This document shows, one piece after another, positions 1 through 6,563 of a stretch of 15,322 nt of DNA. The number at the start of each line of letters is the position of its first letter. The first letter of the stretch is position 1. The position numbers were made by a program, and so were the translations under genes. The notes below the pieces were generated by a model. It ran no database searches. It saw only the letters and a program-made list of their open reading frames with translations, and had not been told where the DNA came from. This DNA is from JAJISK01 sp046759865 (GTDB lineage: Archaea; Thermoplasmatota; Thermoplasmata; RBG-16-68-12; JAJISG01), in contig JBHIDB010000022.1 of NCBI GenBank assembly GCA_046759865.1, positions 1 through 15,322 on the forward strand. The letters run 5' to 3'.

Positions 1-303
1 GGGGAGGAGGAGATGGAGGCCCTTCCCTGGGACGACCCGGAGAAGTTTGCCGCGAAGTCGCCCATCACCCATGTGCAGAACGTGACGACCCCCCTCCTCA
101 TCATCCACAGCGAGCAGGACTACCGGTGTCCTATGGAGCAGGCCGAGCAGTTCTACGTGGCGCTGAAGCGGCTTCGGAAGGAGGTGGAGCTGGCCCGATT
201 CCCGGACGAGAGCCATGAGCTTTCCCGATCCGGACAGCCTCGCCACCGCATCGAGCGGCTGGAGCGAATCATCGGCTGGATGGAACGACACCTGAAATCC
301 TAG
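1..303 (+). CDS. S9 family peptidase, C-terminal fragment (5' end outside window)
   Basis: This is the last 100 codons of a prolyl-oligopeptidase-family (S9) serine hydrolase; the frame is open to the window edge, so the gene starts upstream. What remains is the end of the alpha/beta-hydrolase domain. Counting from the Met at base 13, the catalytic Asp is D36 in HSEQD, after the hydrophobic strand PLLII, and the catalytic His is H68 in DESHE. The tail HRIERLERIIGWMERHL is the usual closing helix of acylaminoacyl-peptidase-like enzymes. The nucleophile serine and any beta-propeller lie outside the window. These enzymes cleave short or N-acylated peptides in the cytoplasm. The stop codon (301-303) directly abuts the stop codon of the convergent S9 peptidase. 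The Met at 13 is internal to the domain and is not the true start. Family assignment is confident; substrate is unknown. Confidence 0.9.
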   Translation, partial: GEEEMEALPWDDPEKFAAKSPITHVQNVTTPLLIIHSEQDYRCPMEQAEQFYVALKRLRKEVELARFPDESHELSRSGQPRHRIERLERIIGWMERHLKS

Positions 304-2163
304 TCACTTCCCCTCGGCCAACGCCTTCTCGAAGAACGCCGCGAGTCGCGGGTAAAGGACCTTCTGGTTCTTGACTTGCAATATGCCGTGGCCCTCATCG
401 TCGAAGACGAGCTTCTCGTAGGGGATCCCTGCCATCCTCAATCGGCCCTCCACCTCCCGGACGTTTGCCAGGGTGACGTTGGGATCCTGCTGCCCCTGAA
501 CGATGAGCAACTTGCCCCGAATGTCTTGGACGAAGTGAATGGGCGACCGCTCTCGGTACTTCTCGGGGACCTCTTCCGGAGAACCGCCCATCATCTCCTC
601 CGAGTACGGCCGGAGGTCAGGCCGGGTCGTCTCGTAGTCCACCACCAGATCGGTCATCCCGCAGACGGGGGCCGCGGCCGCGACCTCGTCGCGGGAGAAG
701 TGGGTGATGGCCCACCAGCTGGAGTAGCCGCCGTAGCTCGTCCCGGTAATCCCCACGGCCCCCGGGCGAGCGAGGTCCCCTCCGATGAGGGCGTGGATGC
801 CGGCCCGGATGTCCTCTTGCTCCCCGCCGCCCCAGCCCTCCTCTCGGATTAGCTCGCGGAATCGGACGCCGTACCCTGTGGACCCCCGGTAGTTGGGATC
901 GAGGACCGTGAACCCGCGGGAGCAGAAGTACTGAATCTGGGGGTTCAGTTGATCCCGGGAGTGGGCGGTGGGCCCCCCGTGGACGTACACGATGGTCATC
1001 CCGTTGTGGGCAGCGGGCCGGTAGAGCCACCCGTGTAGAGCGAGGCCTTCACTCCCCGTCCAGCGGAACTCCTCGGCCTCGGTCAGGTCCTCCCTTTGGA
1101 CCGCGCTGAGGGACAACACGTCGGTCAGGTTTCGGAGGTCTTCCGGGTCGCCACTTGAGGGGCGGAAAGCGACCACATCGATGGGGTTCGTGGAGCTATA
1201 GAATAATCCCGCCCACTCGCCTCTTTGGAGCGGACCGAGGGGCGTCAACGTCCCCCGGGAGGGGGCTACCCGACGCTCCTCTCCCGAGCGCAAGTCACGA
1301 AGGAAGGCCCGGTCCTGAGCCTCCTGGCGCTCCTGCAAGACCAGGTGTTCATGGGGGTACGGAGACCAGACCGCCTCGACGTTTCGGGGGTCCTCGGAAG
1401 GCCGTAGGATCCATTCGATGGCGTCCGTTCCGGCGTCGAACAGGCCCACGCTCCCCCGCTCCTGCCGCACCCCATCAATCGAATCCGTGAGGAAGGCGAC
1501 GCGGCCGTCGTAGGTCCACGTGGCCGAGACGTCCGCCTCGTCTCCGAAGTTTAGCACCTCCCGGTCGTCCGCGCCGTCGATGCCGACGATCCAGTACTGC
1601 GTGCCCGCAGGGTGGCGATCCTTCCGGTTGTAGAGGACCCACCGGCCGTCGGGACTGACGCCCGGATAGACGTTGCCTCGTTTCTCCGGGGCCGCAATGA
1701 TGTCCCGCCTCCCCGTCTCCACCTCCTGAACGACCACGCGAAACGTCTCAAGCTCCCGCTCTCCCTCGAAGTCGTAGTTGGCGGCGTAGATCAGGACCTC
1801 ACCGTCCGGATCGAACTCGCCGCCCCGCAGGTAGTAGTCGGGCTCCGACTCGGTGAGTGGTTGGAGCTGGCCCGGCTCGTCCAGGAAGACCCGGTATAGC
1901 GTCTGTCGCTCGTTGCCTCCCTTGTCTTCCGCCACGAGCACGGAACGGGAATCGGGGGCCCAGTTCTTCAGGACGGTCCTCTCGGGGGTGTCCGTGAGGG
2001 CGGCGAGCGAGCCGTCGCTCTCCAGCGGGAGATCGAAGACGTCCACGCTCGGGTGGAGGCGGTGGATGTTGACCGCGACGTGTCTCCGGTCGGGGGAGAC
2101 GCGAGCCCAGAAGATGGTGGGCAACGACATGAGGGCGTCGAGATCCAGGGTCCTCCCATGCAT
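304..2163 (-). CDS. S9 family peptidase (prolyl oligopeptidase / acylaminoacyl-peptidase type)
   Basis: A complete cytoplasmic S9 serine peptidase of 619 residues. The first ~370 residues look like a beta-propeller, with repeated SPDG-, DPDG- and TYDG-type turns. The C-terminal ~240 residues are an alpha/beta hydrolase with the oxyanion motif VHGGP (H395), nucleophile S476 in GTSYGGY, D560 in QGQQDP and H592 in DEGHG, so the full catalytic triad is present. There is no signal peptide. I chose the ATG at 2163 (MHGRTLDL) because the open frame upstream to 2328 encodes an Arg/Ser/Pro-rich sequence unlike the family and is a shadow of a DJ-1 relic in another frame. No strong TATA box is visible upstream; a G-rich stretch precedes the start. 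It converges with the other S9 gene with no spacer. The two C-termini are related but clearly diverged, so this is not a recent duplication. Substrate is not predictable. Confidence 0.93.
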   Translation of the reverse strand: MHGRTLDLDALMSLPTIFWARVSPDRRHVAVNIHRLHPSVDVFDLPLESDGSLAALTDTPERTVLKNWAPDSRSVLVAEDKGGNERQTLYRVFLDEPGQLQPLTESEPDYYLRGGEFDPDGEVLIYAANYDFEGERELETFRVVVQEVETGRRDIIAAPEKRGNVYPGVSPDGRWVLYNRKDRHPAGTQYWIVGIDGADDREVLNFGDEADVSATWTYDGRVAFLTDSIDGVRQERGSVGLFDAGTDAIEWILRPSEDPRNVEAVWSPYPHEHLVLQERQEAQDRAFLRDLRSGEERRVAPSRGTLTPLGPLQRGEWAGLFYSSTNPIDVVAFRPSSGDPEDLRNLTDVLSLSAVQREDLTEAEEFRWTGSEGLALHGWLYRPAAHNGMTIVYVHGGPTAHSRDQLNPQIQYFCSRGFTVLDPNYRGSTGYGVRFRELIREEGWGGGEQEDIRAGIHALIGGDLARPGAVGITGTSYGGYSSWWAITHFSRDEVAAAAPVCGMTDLVVDYETTRPDLRPYSEEMMGGSPEEVPEKYRERSPIHFVQDIRGKLLIVQGQQDPNVTLANVREVEGRLRMAGIPYEKLVFDDEGHGILQVKNQKVLYPRLAAFFEKALAEGK

Positions 2164-2206
2164 GCCCGACCCACCCCCGCGCCTCCGAAGAAGGTTTGCC
2201 GTAGGC

Positions 2207-2332
2207 CTACCCCATCCAACCCCTGCTCTCGTACTCCATGTAGGTTGCCGTCGCCTGGGCCACCTTCCGGCCAAAGAACCGCTCGACGACCCGGAGGGCC
2301 ATGTCGATTCCCGAGGTGTGGCCGCCACAGTT
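2207..2332 (-). pseudogene. C-terminal relic of a DJ-1/PfpI family gene
   Basis: On the minus strand a 41-codon frame ending in TAG (2207-2209) reads NCGGHTSGIDMALRVVERFF, then GRKVAQATATYMEYESRGW. This is the typical end of DJ-1/PfpI (GATase1-like) proteins: a small Gly/Thr/Ser loop, then GIDMAL(x)(L/V)VER, then a helix with VA...A..MEYE. The nucleophile elbow and the entire N-terminal Rossmann part are missing. The same frame meets a TGA about 18 codons upstream with no recognisable sequence in between. The likely reading is a gene whose 5' part was deleted or replaced by the region now holding the promoter of the plus-strand gene at 2422. It is not a copy of the intact PfpI gene at 14381-14908, whose C-terminus differs. 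I found this by translating the strand by hand; a homology search would settle it. Confidence 0.7.
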
Positions 2333-2338
2333 ATTAAT
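2331..2338 (+). promoter_or_regulatory. TATA-like box for the nitrobindin-like gene
   Basis: TTATTAAT stands out in a GC-rich neighbourhood. An archaeal TATA box here would place transcription initiation near 2360, which puts the GTG at 2356 slightly upstream of the transcript and favours the ATG at 2422 as the start codon. It sits exactly at the truncated edge of the DJ-1 relic. Inferred from spacing and composition only. Confidence 0.45.
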
Positions 2339-2355
2339 GTGTCGCCGCTCCCCTC

Positions 2356-2369
2356 GTGAGCGAGCTCAC
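2356..2369. repeat. Inverted repeat near the predicted transcription start (possible operator)
   Basis: GTGAGC-GA-GCTCAC is a perfect 6-bp inverted repeat with a 2-nt centre. It lies about 18 nt after the TATA-like box, overlapping the expected transcription start, a position where archaeal repressors commonly bind. No regulator is encoded beside it. A palindrome this short can arise by chance. Confidence 0.35.
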
Positions 2370-2421
2370 AAGACCGATCGCTTCAGAAATCGTAGGATTG
2401 GCGCGGGGAAGGCGTTGGTCG

Positions 2422-2913
2422 ATGGAAGAGGAAGGAGAAGATCGTTGGGCCCCCTTTCTCCCTCTATTGGGCGAATGGGATGGAACAGGAAGCGGCCTAG
2501 CAGGGGAGGGGGTCGAGGAAATGGACTGCGAATTCGTTCTGCAAGGCAAAGTCCTCCGCATCCGGAATCGATCCCGGTACGAGCCCCAGGAGAAGAACCC
2601 GGAGGGGGAAGTCCACGAGGATTGGGGCTTCATCAGCTACGACAAGATCCGCGACACGTTTGTCCTTCGGGAGTTCCACGTCGAGGGCTACGTGAACCAG
2701 TACCGTCTTGACTCCGTGTCCGAGGATGGGAGCACCCTCGTGTTTCTGACGGAGAGCCTCGAGAACGTTCCTGACGGATGGCGGGGGCGGGAGACGTTCC
2801 GTTTCTCGGGGCCCGATGAATTCCAAAATGTCTTCGAACTGGCGCGGCCGGGCGAGGATTTTGAGGTGTATGTTGAGACGCACCTCCGCCGGAAGCGCTT
2901 GGGTGTGGAATAG
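2422..2913 (+). CDS. Nitrobindin-like / THAP4-type beta-barrel (FABP-fold) protein
   Basis: A 163-residue cytoplasmic protein resembling the heme-binding beta-barrel family (nitrobindin/THAP4 C-terminal domain, lipocalin-like). Visible landmarks are the first-strand motif LPLLGEWDGTGSG, the central HEDWGFISYD, the strand LREFHVEGYVNQYRL, and regular amphipathic strands through to the C-terminus. Nitrobindins bind heme b through a histidine and react with NO or peroxynitrite; whether heme is bound here cannot be told from sequence alone. An in-frame GTG at 2356 would add 22 residues (MSELTRPIAS...), but it falls at or upstream of the transcription start expected from the TATA-like box at 2331, so the ATG at 2422 is preferred. 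A stem-loop begins at the stop codon. The radical SAM gene follows after 96 nt. Related lipocalin-fold families such as DUF1579 are the main alternative. Confidence 0.72.
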   Translation: MEEEGEDRWAPFLPLLGEWDGTGSGLAGEGVEEMDCEFVLQGKVLRIRNRSRYEPQEKNPEGEVHEDWGFISYDKIRDTFVLREFHVEGYVNQYRLDSVSEDGSTLVFLTESLENVPDGWRGRETFRFSGPDEFQNVFELARPGEDFEVYVETHLRRKRLGVE

Positions 2914-2947
2914 AGTCAGGCGAGTGTTGGGCCCCGCAAGCTGACTC
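2913..2947 (+). terminator. Stem-loop at the stop codon of the nitrobindin-like gene
   Basis: GAGTCAG (2913-2919) and CTGACTC (2941-2947) form a perfect 7-bp inverted repeat around a 21-nt loop that itself contains complementary GC-rich bits. The left arm starts at the last base of the TAG stop. There is no clear T-run after it, so it may be an mRNA 3'-end structure rather than a strict terminator. Confidence 0.4.
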
Positions 2948-3009
2948 CACATCCTAGTTTCGGGCACCCCCTGCCGCAACGGGGTTACCCCTCCCCCAGC
3001 TGGAGAAAT

Positions 3010-3957
3010 GTGGAGGAACTGCGCGGCGTCTACGTCCCCGCGCCGAGGGACTCGTTCACCATCCGAGAGGTTCACGTCGACCATGCCCTCCGGAAGGACC
3101 CCCTCCCGTGGCTCGACTATTCCTTCAACCCTTACGTAGGCTGTTATCACGGCTGCGTGTTCTGCTATTCTCCACGACTTCTCCGGCTTGACCGGGACGA
3201 ATGGGGGCAATCCGTGGTCGTCAAGCGGAACGCAGCGACGGCCTTGGCACGTGACGTCCGGACGTTTCCGCGGGGCGATGTGCTGATTTCGACGGCGACG
3301 GATCCCTACCAGTACCTCGAAGGGAAGTACAGGATCACGCGCCACGCCTTGGAAGTCCTCCTTCGGGTCCAATGGCCGGTGTCGGTCCTCACACGTTCCC
3401 CCCTCGTGACCCGGGACCTGGACCTCTTCCACCGGTTCCAAGAGGTCGAGGTCGGCCTGTCGGTGCCCACGTTGGACGACCGAGCGCGGGCCCTCCTGGA
3501 ACCCTGGGCCCCGCCCATCCCTGCGCGCCTCCGGTGCCTCCAGCAGCTCGCCGACGCCGGGGTAGCGACCTTCGTCGGTTTCGCGCCGGCATACCCCCTC
3601 ACGGACGGTTGGACCCCCCGGAAAATCGCGGAAACCTTCTCCGCGCTCGGGGTCCGAAAAGCCTTTAGTCGCACCCTGGACGCCCGGTGGGGGGTCCGGG
3701 AGGCGATGCGGGTGCAGCTCGAGGACACCCCTTTGGCATGGAGCCTCCAACGGATGGGCGACCGACCTTACATGCGAGCCCTCATCAGCGAAGTGGCGGA
3801 GGAGTGCGAGGCCCGCGGGGTTTCGTTCCGGAGGGAGCGCCCTCGTAGGGTGAAGGGCTCCACGCGGAGGGAGAACCAGCCCGACTTGGCAGCGCTCTAC
3901 GCGGAAGGCGCCGCTAGGAGGAAATCACGGGGTCGGAGTCCTGCCAGCGGGGGTTAA
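3010..3957 (+). CDS. Radical SAM protein, SplB-like (COG1533 type)
   Basis: A 315-residue radical SAM enzyme. The [4Fe-4S] cluster motif is CYHGCVFC with C45, C49 and C52 (CX3CX2C), within NPYVGCYHGCVFCY, the signature context of the spore-photoproduct-lyase-like COG1533 group. STATDPYQYLEGKYRITRHAL (about residues 96-116) is the second strongly conserved segment of that group. The C-terminus (after about 280) is basic and probably disordered. Most COG1533 members have no known substrate; DNA photoproduct repair should not be assumed. The start is GTG 3010 with GGAG at 3002-3005 (short 4-nt spacing); the ATG at 3008 is in another frame. The 3' end overlaps the convergent BoxB-like gene by 44 nt, so both C-terminal coding ends constrain each other. 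The 96-nt leader contains alternative G/C pairings, described in the findings. Confidence 0.9.
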   Translation: MEELRGVYVPAPRDSFTIREVHVDHALRKDPLPWLDYSFNPYVGCYHGCVFCYSPRLLRLDRDEWGQSVVVKRNAATALARDVRTFPRGDVLISTATDPYQYLEGKYRITRHALEVLLRVQWPVSVLTRSPLVTRDLDLFHRFQEVEVGLSVPTLDDRARALLEPWAPPIPARLRCLQQLADAGVATFVGFAPAYPLTDGWTPRKIAETFSALGVRKAFSRTLDARWGVREAMRVQLEDTPLAWSLQRMGDRPYMRALISEVAEECEARGVSFRRERPRRVKGSTRRENQPDLAALYAEGAARRKSRGRSPASGG

Positions 3958-5341
3958 GCAGAAACTTCTCCTGCATGTCCTCGCAGTGCCCGCAACGCAG
4001 GTATCGGTCCGGGAGGACGGTCCGCAGGTACTCCACGTACTCCTCCCGCGGGATAATCCGTCCCCGCTCCACCAAGAGATGGCCGTCCAGGTCGTAGGGG
4101 AGGTACACGTACCCGAGGCGCCCGGATTCAGGGTCGCGCTCTCGATATTCGGCGTACTCCGTCAACCCCCGAAACCGAAAGAAGCGTCGATCGGGCACGC
4201 GAAGGAGGTTCTCCGGTCCGAGATCCTGGACTGTTTCCCCTTTCCCTTGGATCCGGTTGAGGATCTCAGCCGCCCGGGCCCGGTCGACCCGGGCCTTGGC
4301 CCCGATGATGGCCAGGTTGATGTCCCGGACCTTCCCACGAACCTCCCTGGAGAAGATGGCCTGGGCCTCCGCGTTGGCCAAGGTCTTGAAGACGCCCTTC
4401 ACCTGCTGGCCGCTGAGCTCGCTTCCGAACATCTCCAACCCGCGGGGGTACCAGGCGTTGATGGTGTGCTGGAGGTCCTCGATGCCGAAGTTCCCCCCGT
4501 CCAGGGTGGCGGCCACGGCGATGGCCCTCGTCAGCCGCTCGCCCGCCGCCAGGTGGTAGGACTCCTCCATGAACCGCATGAAGGGCATGGAGAGGGCCAT
4601 GGGGGCGTAGAGGAAGTGGTGCTGCATCTCCAACTGGTACTTCCCCACACGGTCGATGAGTGCCATGAAAACCGCCTCGTCCATGAGGCTGAGGAAGGGG
4701 ATGTTGAACGCGTCCAGGATGTGCTGTCCCGGCTTCATGGCGAAGAGTTCGTCCAAGGTCTCCGTGGCGTAGTGACGGCCGTCGCGCTGGTCCCAGGTGC
4801 GATCGAGTGTTAGGACCCCTGCCATCTGGTAGTGATGACGCAGCTCCTCCACGCACACACGCTTGGCGGAGAAGCTCAGGGCTTCCAAAGTCCCCGGGTA
4901 GGTGTTGCTGTACCCGTCCGTCCGGTGGATACCCTCCACGATCTCCCGGTCGACGCCCGTCAGGCTGCCGTCGTCGAGCTTGGAGTAGACCATCCGGTGT
5001 TGCTGGATGCTGCCCAACTCGGTGGAGGCCTGGGCCTTGATGATCCTGAGGGCGATGTCGAACTGCGCGTCGTTCAGGTCCTCCGCCCGGTTGACGCGAT
5101 GACCCAGCTCGGAAGTCTGGCGCCCGGCGGCAAGGGCCCTTGACGCATACGTGCCGAAGGCGTCGGGTCGGACCTGAATGACCGCAAGCTTCGTAACGGG
5201 CCGATCGGGATAGAAGCGGTGCCACGCCTTCTCGTCCTGGACCTCGGACAGCTCCTGGAAGTAGGTGTCCTCCCAGTGCGCACTCTCCTTCTGCCAGCGC
5301 TTGGGAAGGGGCTGGAGATTAAAGTTGTCCATGAGGCCCAT
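3914..5341 (-). CDS. BoxB/PaaA-superfamily diiron (ring-epoxidase-like) oxygenase
   Basis: A 475-residue ferritin-like diiron protein, close in length to benzoyl-CoA 2,3-epoxidase BoxB (about 470). Likely iron ligands appear in order on successive helices: Q104/E108 (QASTE), E166 and H169 (EELRH, ExxH), D230 in IDRVGKYQL (BoxB has TDRDGKMQL), and E260 and H263 (EESYH, ExxH). Other shared landmarks are ILDAFNIP before the D230 helix and INAWYPRGLEMFGSELS afterwards, which mirrors the BoxB segment leading to LFG(S/G)E. BoxB uses O2 to epoxidise CoA-linked aromatic rings with electrons from BoxA. Here no reductase, CoA ligase or lyase is nearby, so the substrate is unknown. The C-terminal ~95 residues differ from BoxB and end in a CGHC motif (C450, C453). 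The start is supported by AGGAG 7 nt upstream. It diverges from the gene at 5402 and overlaps the radical SAM gene at its 3' end. Confidence 0.8.
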   Translation of the reverse strand: MGLMDNFNLQPLPKRWQKESAHWEDTYFQELSEVQDEKAWHRFYPDRPVTKLAVIQVRPDAFGTYASRALAAGRQTSELGHRVNRAEDLNDAQFDIALRIIKAQASTELGSIQQHRMVYSKLDDGSLTGVDREIVEGIHRTDGYSNTYPGTLEALSFSAKRVCVEELRHHYQMAGVLTLDRTWDQRDGRHYATETLDELFAMKPGQHILDAFNIPFLSLMDEAVFMALIDRVGKYQLEMQHHFLYAPMALSMPFMRFMEESYHLAAGERLTRAIAVAATLDGGNFGIEDLQHTINAWYPRGLEMFGSELSGQQVKGVFKTLANAEAQAIFSREVRGKVRDINLAIIGAKARVDRARAAEILNRIQGKGETVQDLGPENLLRVPDRRFFRFRGLTEYAEYRERDPESGRLGYVYLPYDLDGHLLVERGRIIPREEYVEYLRTVLPDRYLRCGHCEDMQEKFLLNPRWQDSDPVISS

Positions 5342-5348
5342 GGGCAGT

Positions 5349-5353
5349 CTCCT
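5349..5353 (-). promoter_or_regulatory. Ribosome binding site of the BoxB-like gene
   Basis: AGGAG on the minus strand lies 7 nt before the ATG at 5341 and selects it over the ATG three codons further in. The whole divergent spacer is only 60 nt (5342-5401), so promoters of both genes must overlap there; the most AT-rich part is 5368-5380. Confidence 0.6.
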
Positions 5354-5401
5354 ATAGGGTCCCCCCCATTAGAAGATTACCGGGTTGGGTATCGTCGCTG
5401 G

Positions 5402-6139
5402 ATGCAAGACAGCACCCTTATGTTCCAGCCGCCCGTTGTGAATCTGGGTGAGGCCATGGGAGACTTCTCGAACCTCGAAGACCGGATGGGTGCGAACGTT
5501 CGCGAACTTCACAACTACCTCTGGACGCCGGGCTGGAAGGGCGACGAGGAGGCATTGCGGGGAGCCCTCCGGACGGACGCGGAGCAGTTAGACGCGTTCT
5601 TGGCCGCGGAAGGGGATCTGGCAAGGAACGCGGAAGCCCTGACGGAGGACTGGGGACGCAACCGGTCGGGGGAGATGCTCTTCGAGCTCCTGAACCACGC
5701 CTACCGGCTGACCGCTGCCACGGAGCTCCTGAAGCGCGGGGAGTTCGTTGCAGCGGCCGCGCAGGCCAATGAGGCTGCGGAGAGCGTGAGCATCGGCGTC
5801 TGCGCAAATGCTGGCTGCTTCCCCCTGGTCGAGCAGTGGGAGGGCGGGGAGATTACATTCCAGACCTACACCCATGAACTCACCAAGGCCCTGGCAGCGA
5901 AGCGGCTCACGCCCTCGGAGGATCTGCGTCGTCAGCTAAATGCGGTGCAAGGGCTGGGGAAGCAGTGGGACGCCTCCGCCTCGCCAGAGCTGCAAGAGAT
6001 GGGAGCCAGGGCCGCCATCGAAGGCGCCCTGTGGGTCGCGGTAGCCGGCGTTCAATTGCGGGAGGCACTGGATGCCGCGCCCGAGACCCCGTACGGCGCG
6101 ATGCCGGGCCTCATCGTTCGGATCGCCCACCGCCTGTGA
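5402..6139 (+). CDS. Uncharacterised alpha-helical protein divergent from the BoxB-like gene
   Basis: I do not recognise this family. From the ATG at 5402 it is 246 residues, soluble, acidic and rich in Ala/Glu/Leu, with long amphipathic helices throughout, including HAYRLTAATELLKRGEFVAA at about residues 101-120. That stretch resembles a helical-repeat (TPR-like) pairing, but no clear repeat consensus is present. There are two Cys in VCANAGC (about 137-143). No signal peptide or membrane helix is seen. Alternative starts are the ATGs at 5420 and 5456; the open frame further upstream to 5219 is antisense to the BoxB-like gene and is not coding. No Shine-Dalgarno is visible, so the message may be leaderless, with the AT-rich stretch 5368-5380 as a weak TATA element about 27 nt upstream. 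The shared 60-nt promoter region hints at co-regulation with the BoxB-like gene, but a functional link is only inference. Confidence 0.78.
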   Translation: MQDSTLMFQPPVVNLGEAMGDFSNLEDRMGANVRELHNYLWTPGWKGDEEALRGALRTDAEQLDAFLAAEGDLARNAEALTEDWGRNRSGEMLFELLNHAYRLTAATELLKRGEFVAAAAQANEAAESVSIGVCANAGCFPLVEQWEGGEITFQTYTHELTKALAAKRLTPSEDLRRQLNAVQGLGKQWDASASPELQEMGARAAIEGALWVAVAGVQLREALDAAPETPYGAMPGLIVRIAHRL

Positions 6140-6151
6140 GCGAGCGTATTG

Positions 6152-6157
6152 TTATAC
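6152..6157 (+). promoter_or_regulatory. TATA-like box of a leaderless VOC-methyltransferase unit
   Basis: TTATAC, inside GTATTGTTATAC, is centred 27-28 nt before the ATG at 6182. This is the distance expected if transcription starts at the start codon. It supports both the start choice and archaeal identity. Confidence 0.6.
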
Positions 6158-6181
6158 CCGCCCCCGATCATTGGCCTCCCC

Positions 6182-6562
6182 ATGGCACGCCTCGTGAGAG
6201 ACATCGGACACATTCTCGTGGGGGTGGAGGACATGGACCGCGCCCTCGCCTTCTACCGCGACCTCCTCGGTTTCGAAGTGTTGGGAAAGGTGGACCCCAT
6301 GTGGACCGTTGTGACGGTTCCCGGCGGCCAGTTCACGTTGTATAAGCAGGAGGGCGTCACCCCTATCGCGCTCGGGGAAGAGGGAACTGCGACCCCATTC
6401 TCCCTCCACGTCACCGACTTCGAGAAGGCTGCAGGGATGCTGGAGGACGAGGGGGAGCGTGTCGAGCCGGGGGACCCCCACCACGGGCTCGTCTGGGACC
6501 CGTTCGGCAACGTCCTGGAGCTTCACGATCATCGGGAAGGCGAAGAGGTCCGAAGGTTCTAG
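6182..6562 (+). CDS. VOC (glyoxalase/bleomycin-resistance fold) protein
   Basis: A 126-residue single-unit vicinal-oxygen-chelate protein with two beta-alpha-beta-beta-beta modules. Module 1 begins IGHILVGVEDMDRALAFYRDLLGF; module 2 begins FSLHVTDFEKAAGMLEDEG and ends DPFGNVLELHDH, the classic VOC terminal strand. Candidate metal ligands are H10, H76 and E113, three of the usual four positions, so metal binding is plausible. VOC members include glyoxalase I, dioxygenases, isomerases and resistance proteins, so the reaction cannot be named. Start ATG 6182 is chosen because of the TATA-like box about 27 nt upstream; the open frame extends back to 6149, but those codons overlap that promoter. 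The stop codon is separated by a single base from the GTG of the methyltransferase, so the two are almost certainly co-transcribed. Confidence 0.87.
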   Translation: MARLVRDIGHILVGVEDMDRALAFYRDLLGFEVLGKVDPMWTVVTVPGGQFTLYKQEGVTPIALGEEGTATPFSLHVTDFEKAAGMLEDEGERVEPGDPHHGLVWDPFGNVLELHDHREGEEVRRF

Positions 6563-6563
6563 C

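Noticed and set aside
2164..2328. N-terminal extension of the S9 peptidase to 2328
   Set aside because: The extra 55 residues are Arg/Ser/Pro-rich and are a shadow of the DJ-1 relic, which is readable in another frame of the same strand.
2497..3750. 417-codon minus-strand open frame
   Set aside because: Antisense to the nitrobindin-like and radical SAM genes, Pro/Arg/Gly-rich, with no family character; open only because of GC-rich codon bias.
3986..4813. 275-codon plus-strand frame, and the 319-codon minus frame at 4266-5225
   Set aside because: Both are shadows of the BoxB-like gene, whose metal ligands and family landmarks lie in the chosen frame.
3914..5341. SpoVR-like reading of the diiron protein
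   Set aside because: Length suggested SpoVR at first, but the ExxH pairs and the DRVGKYQL and LEMFGSELS segments fit BoxB/PaaA and not SpoVR.
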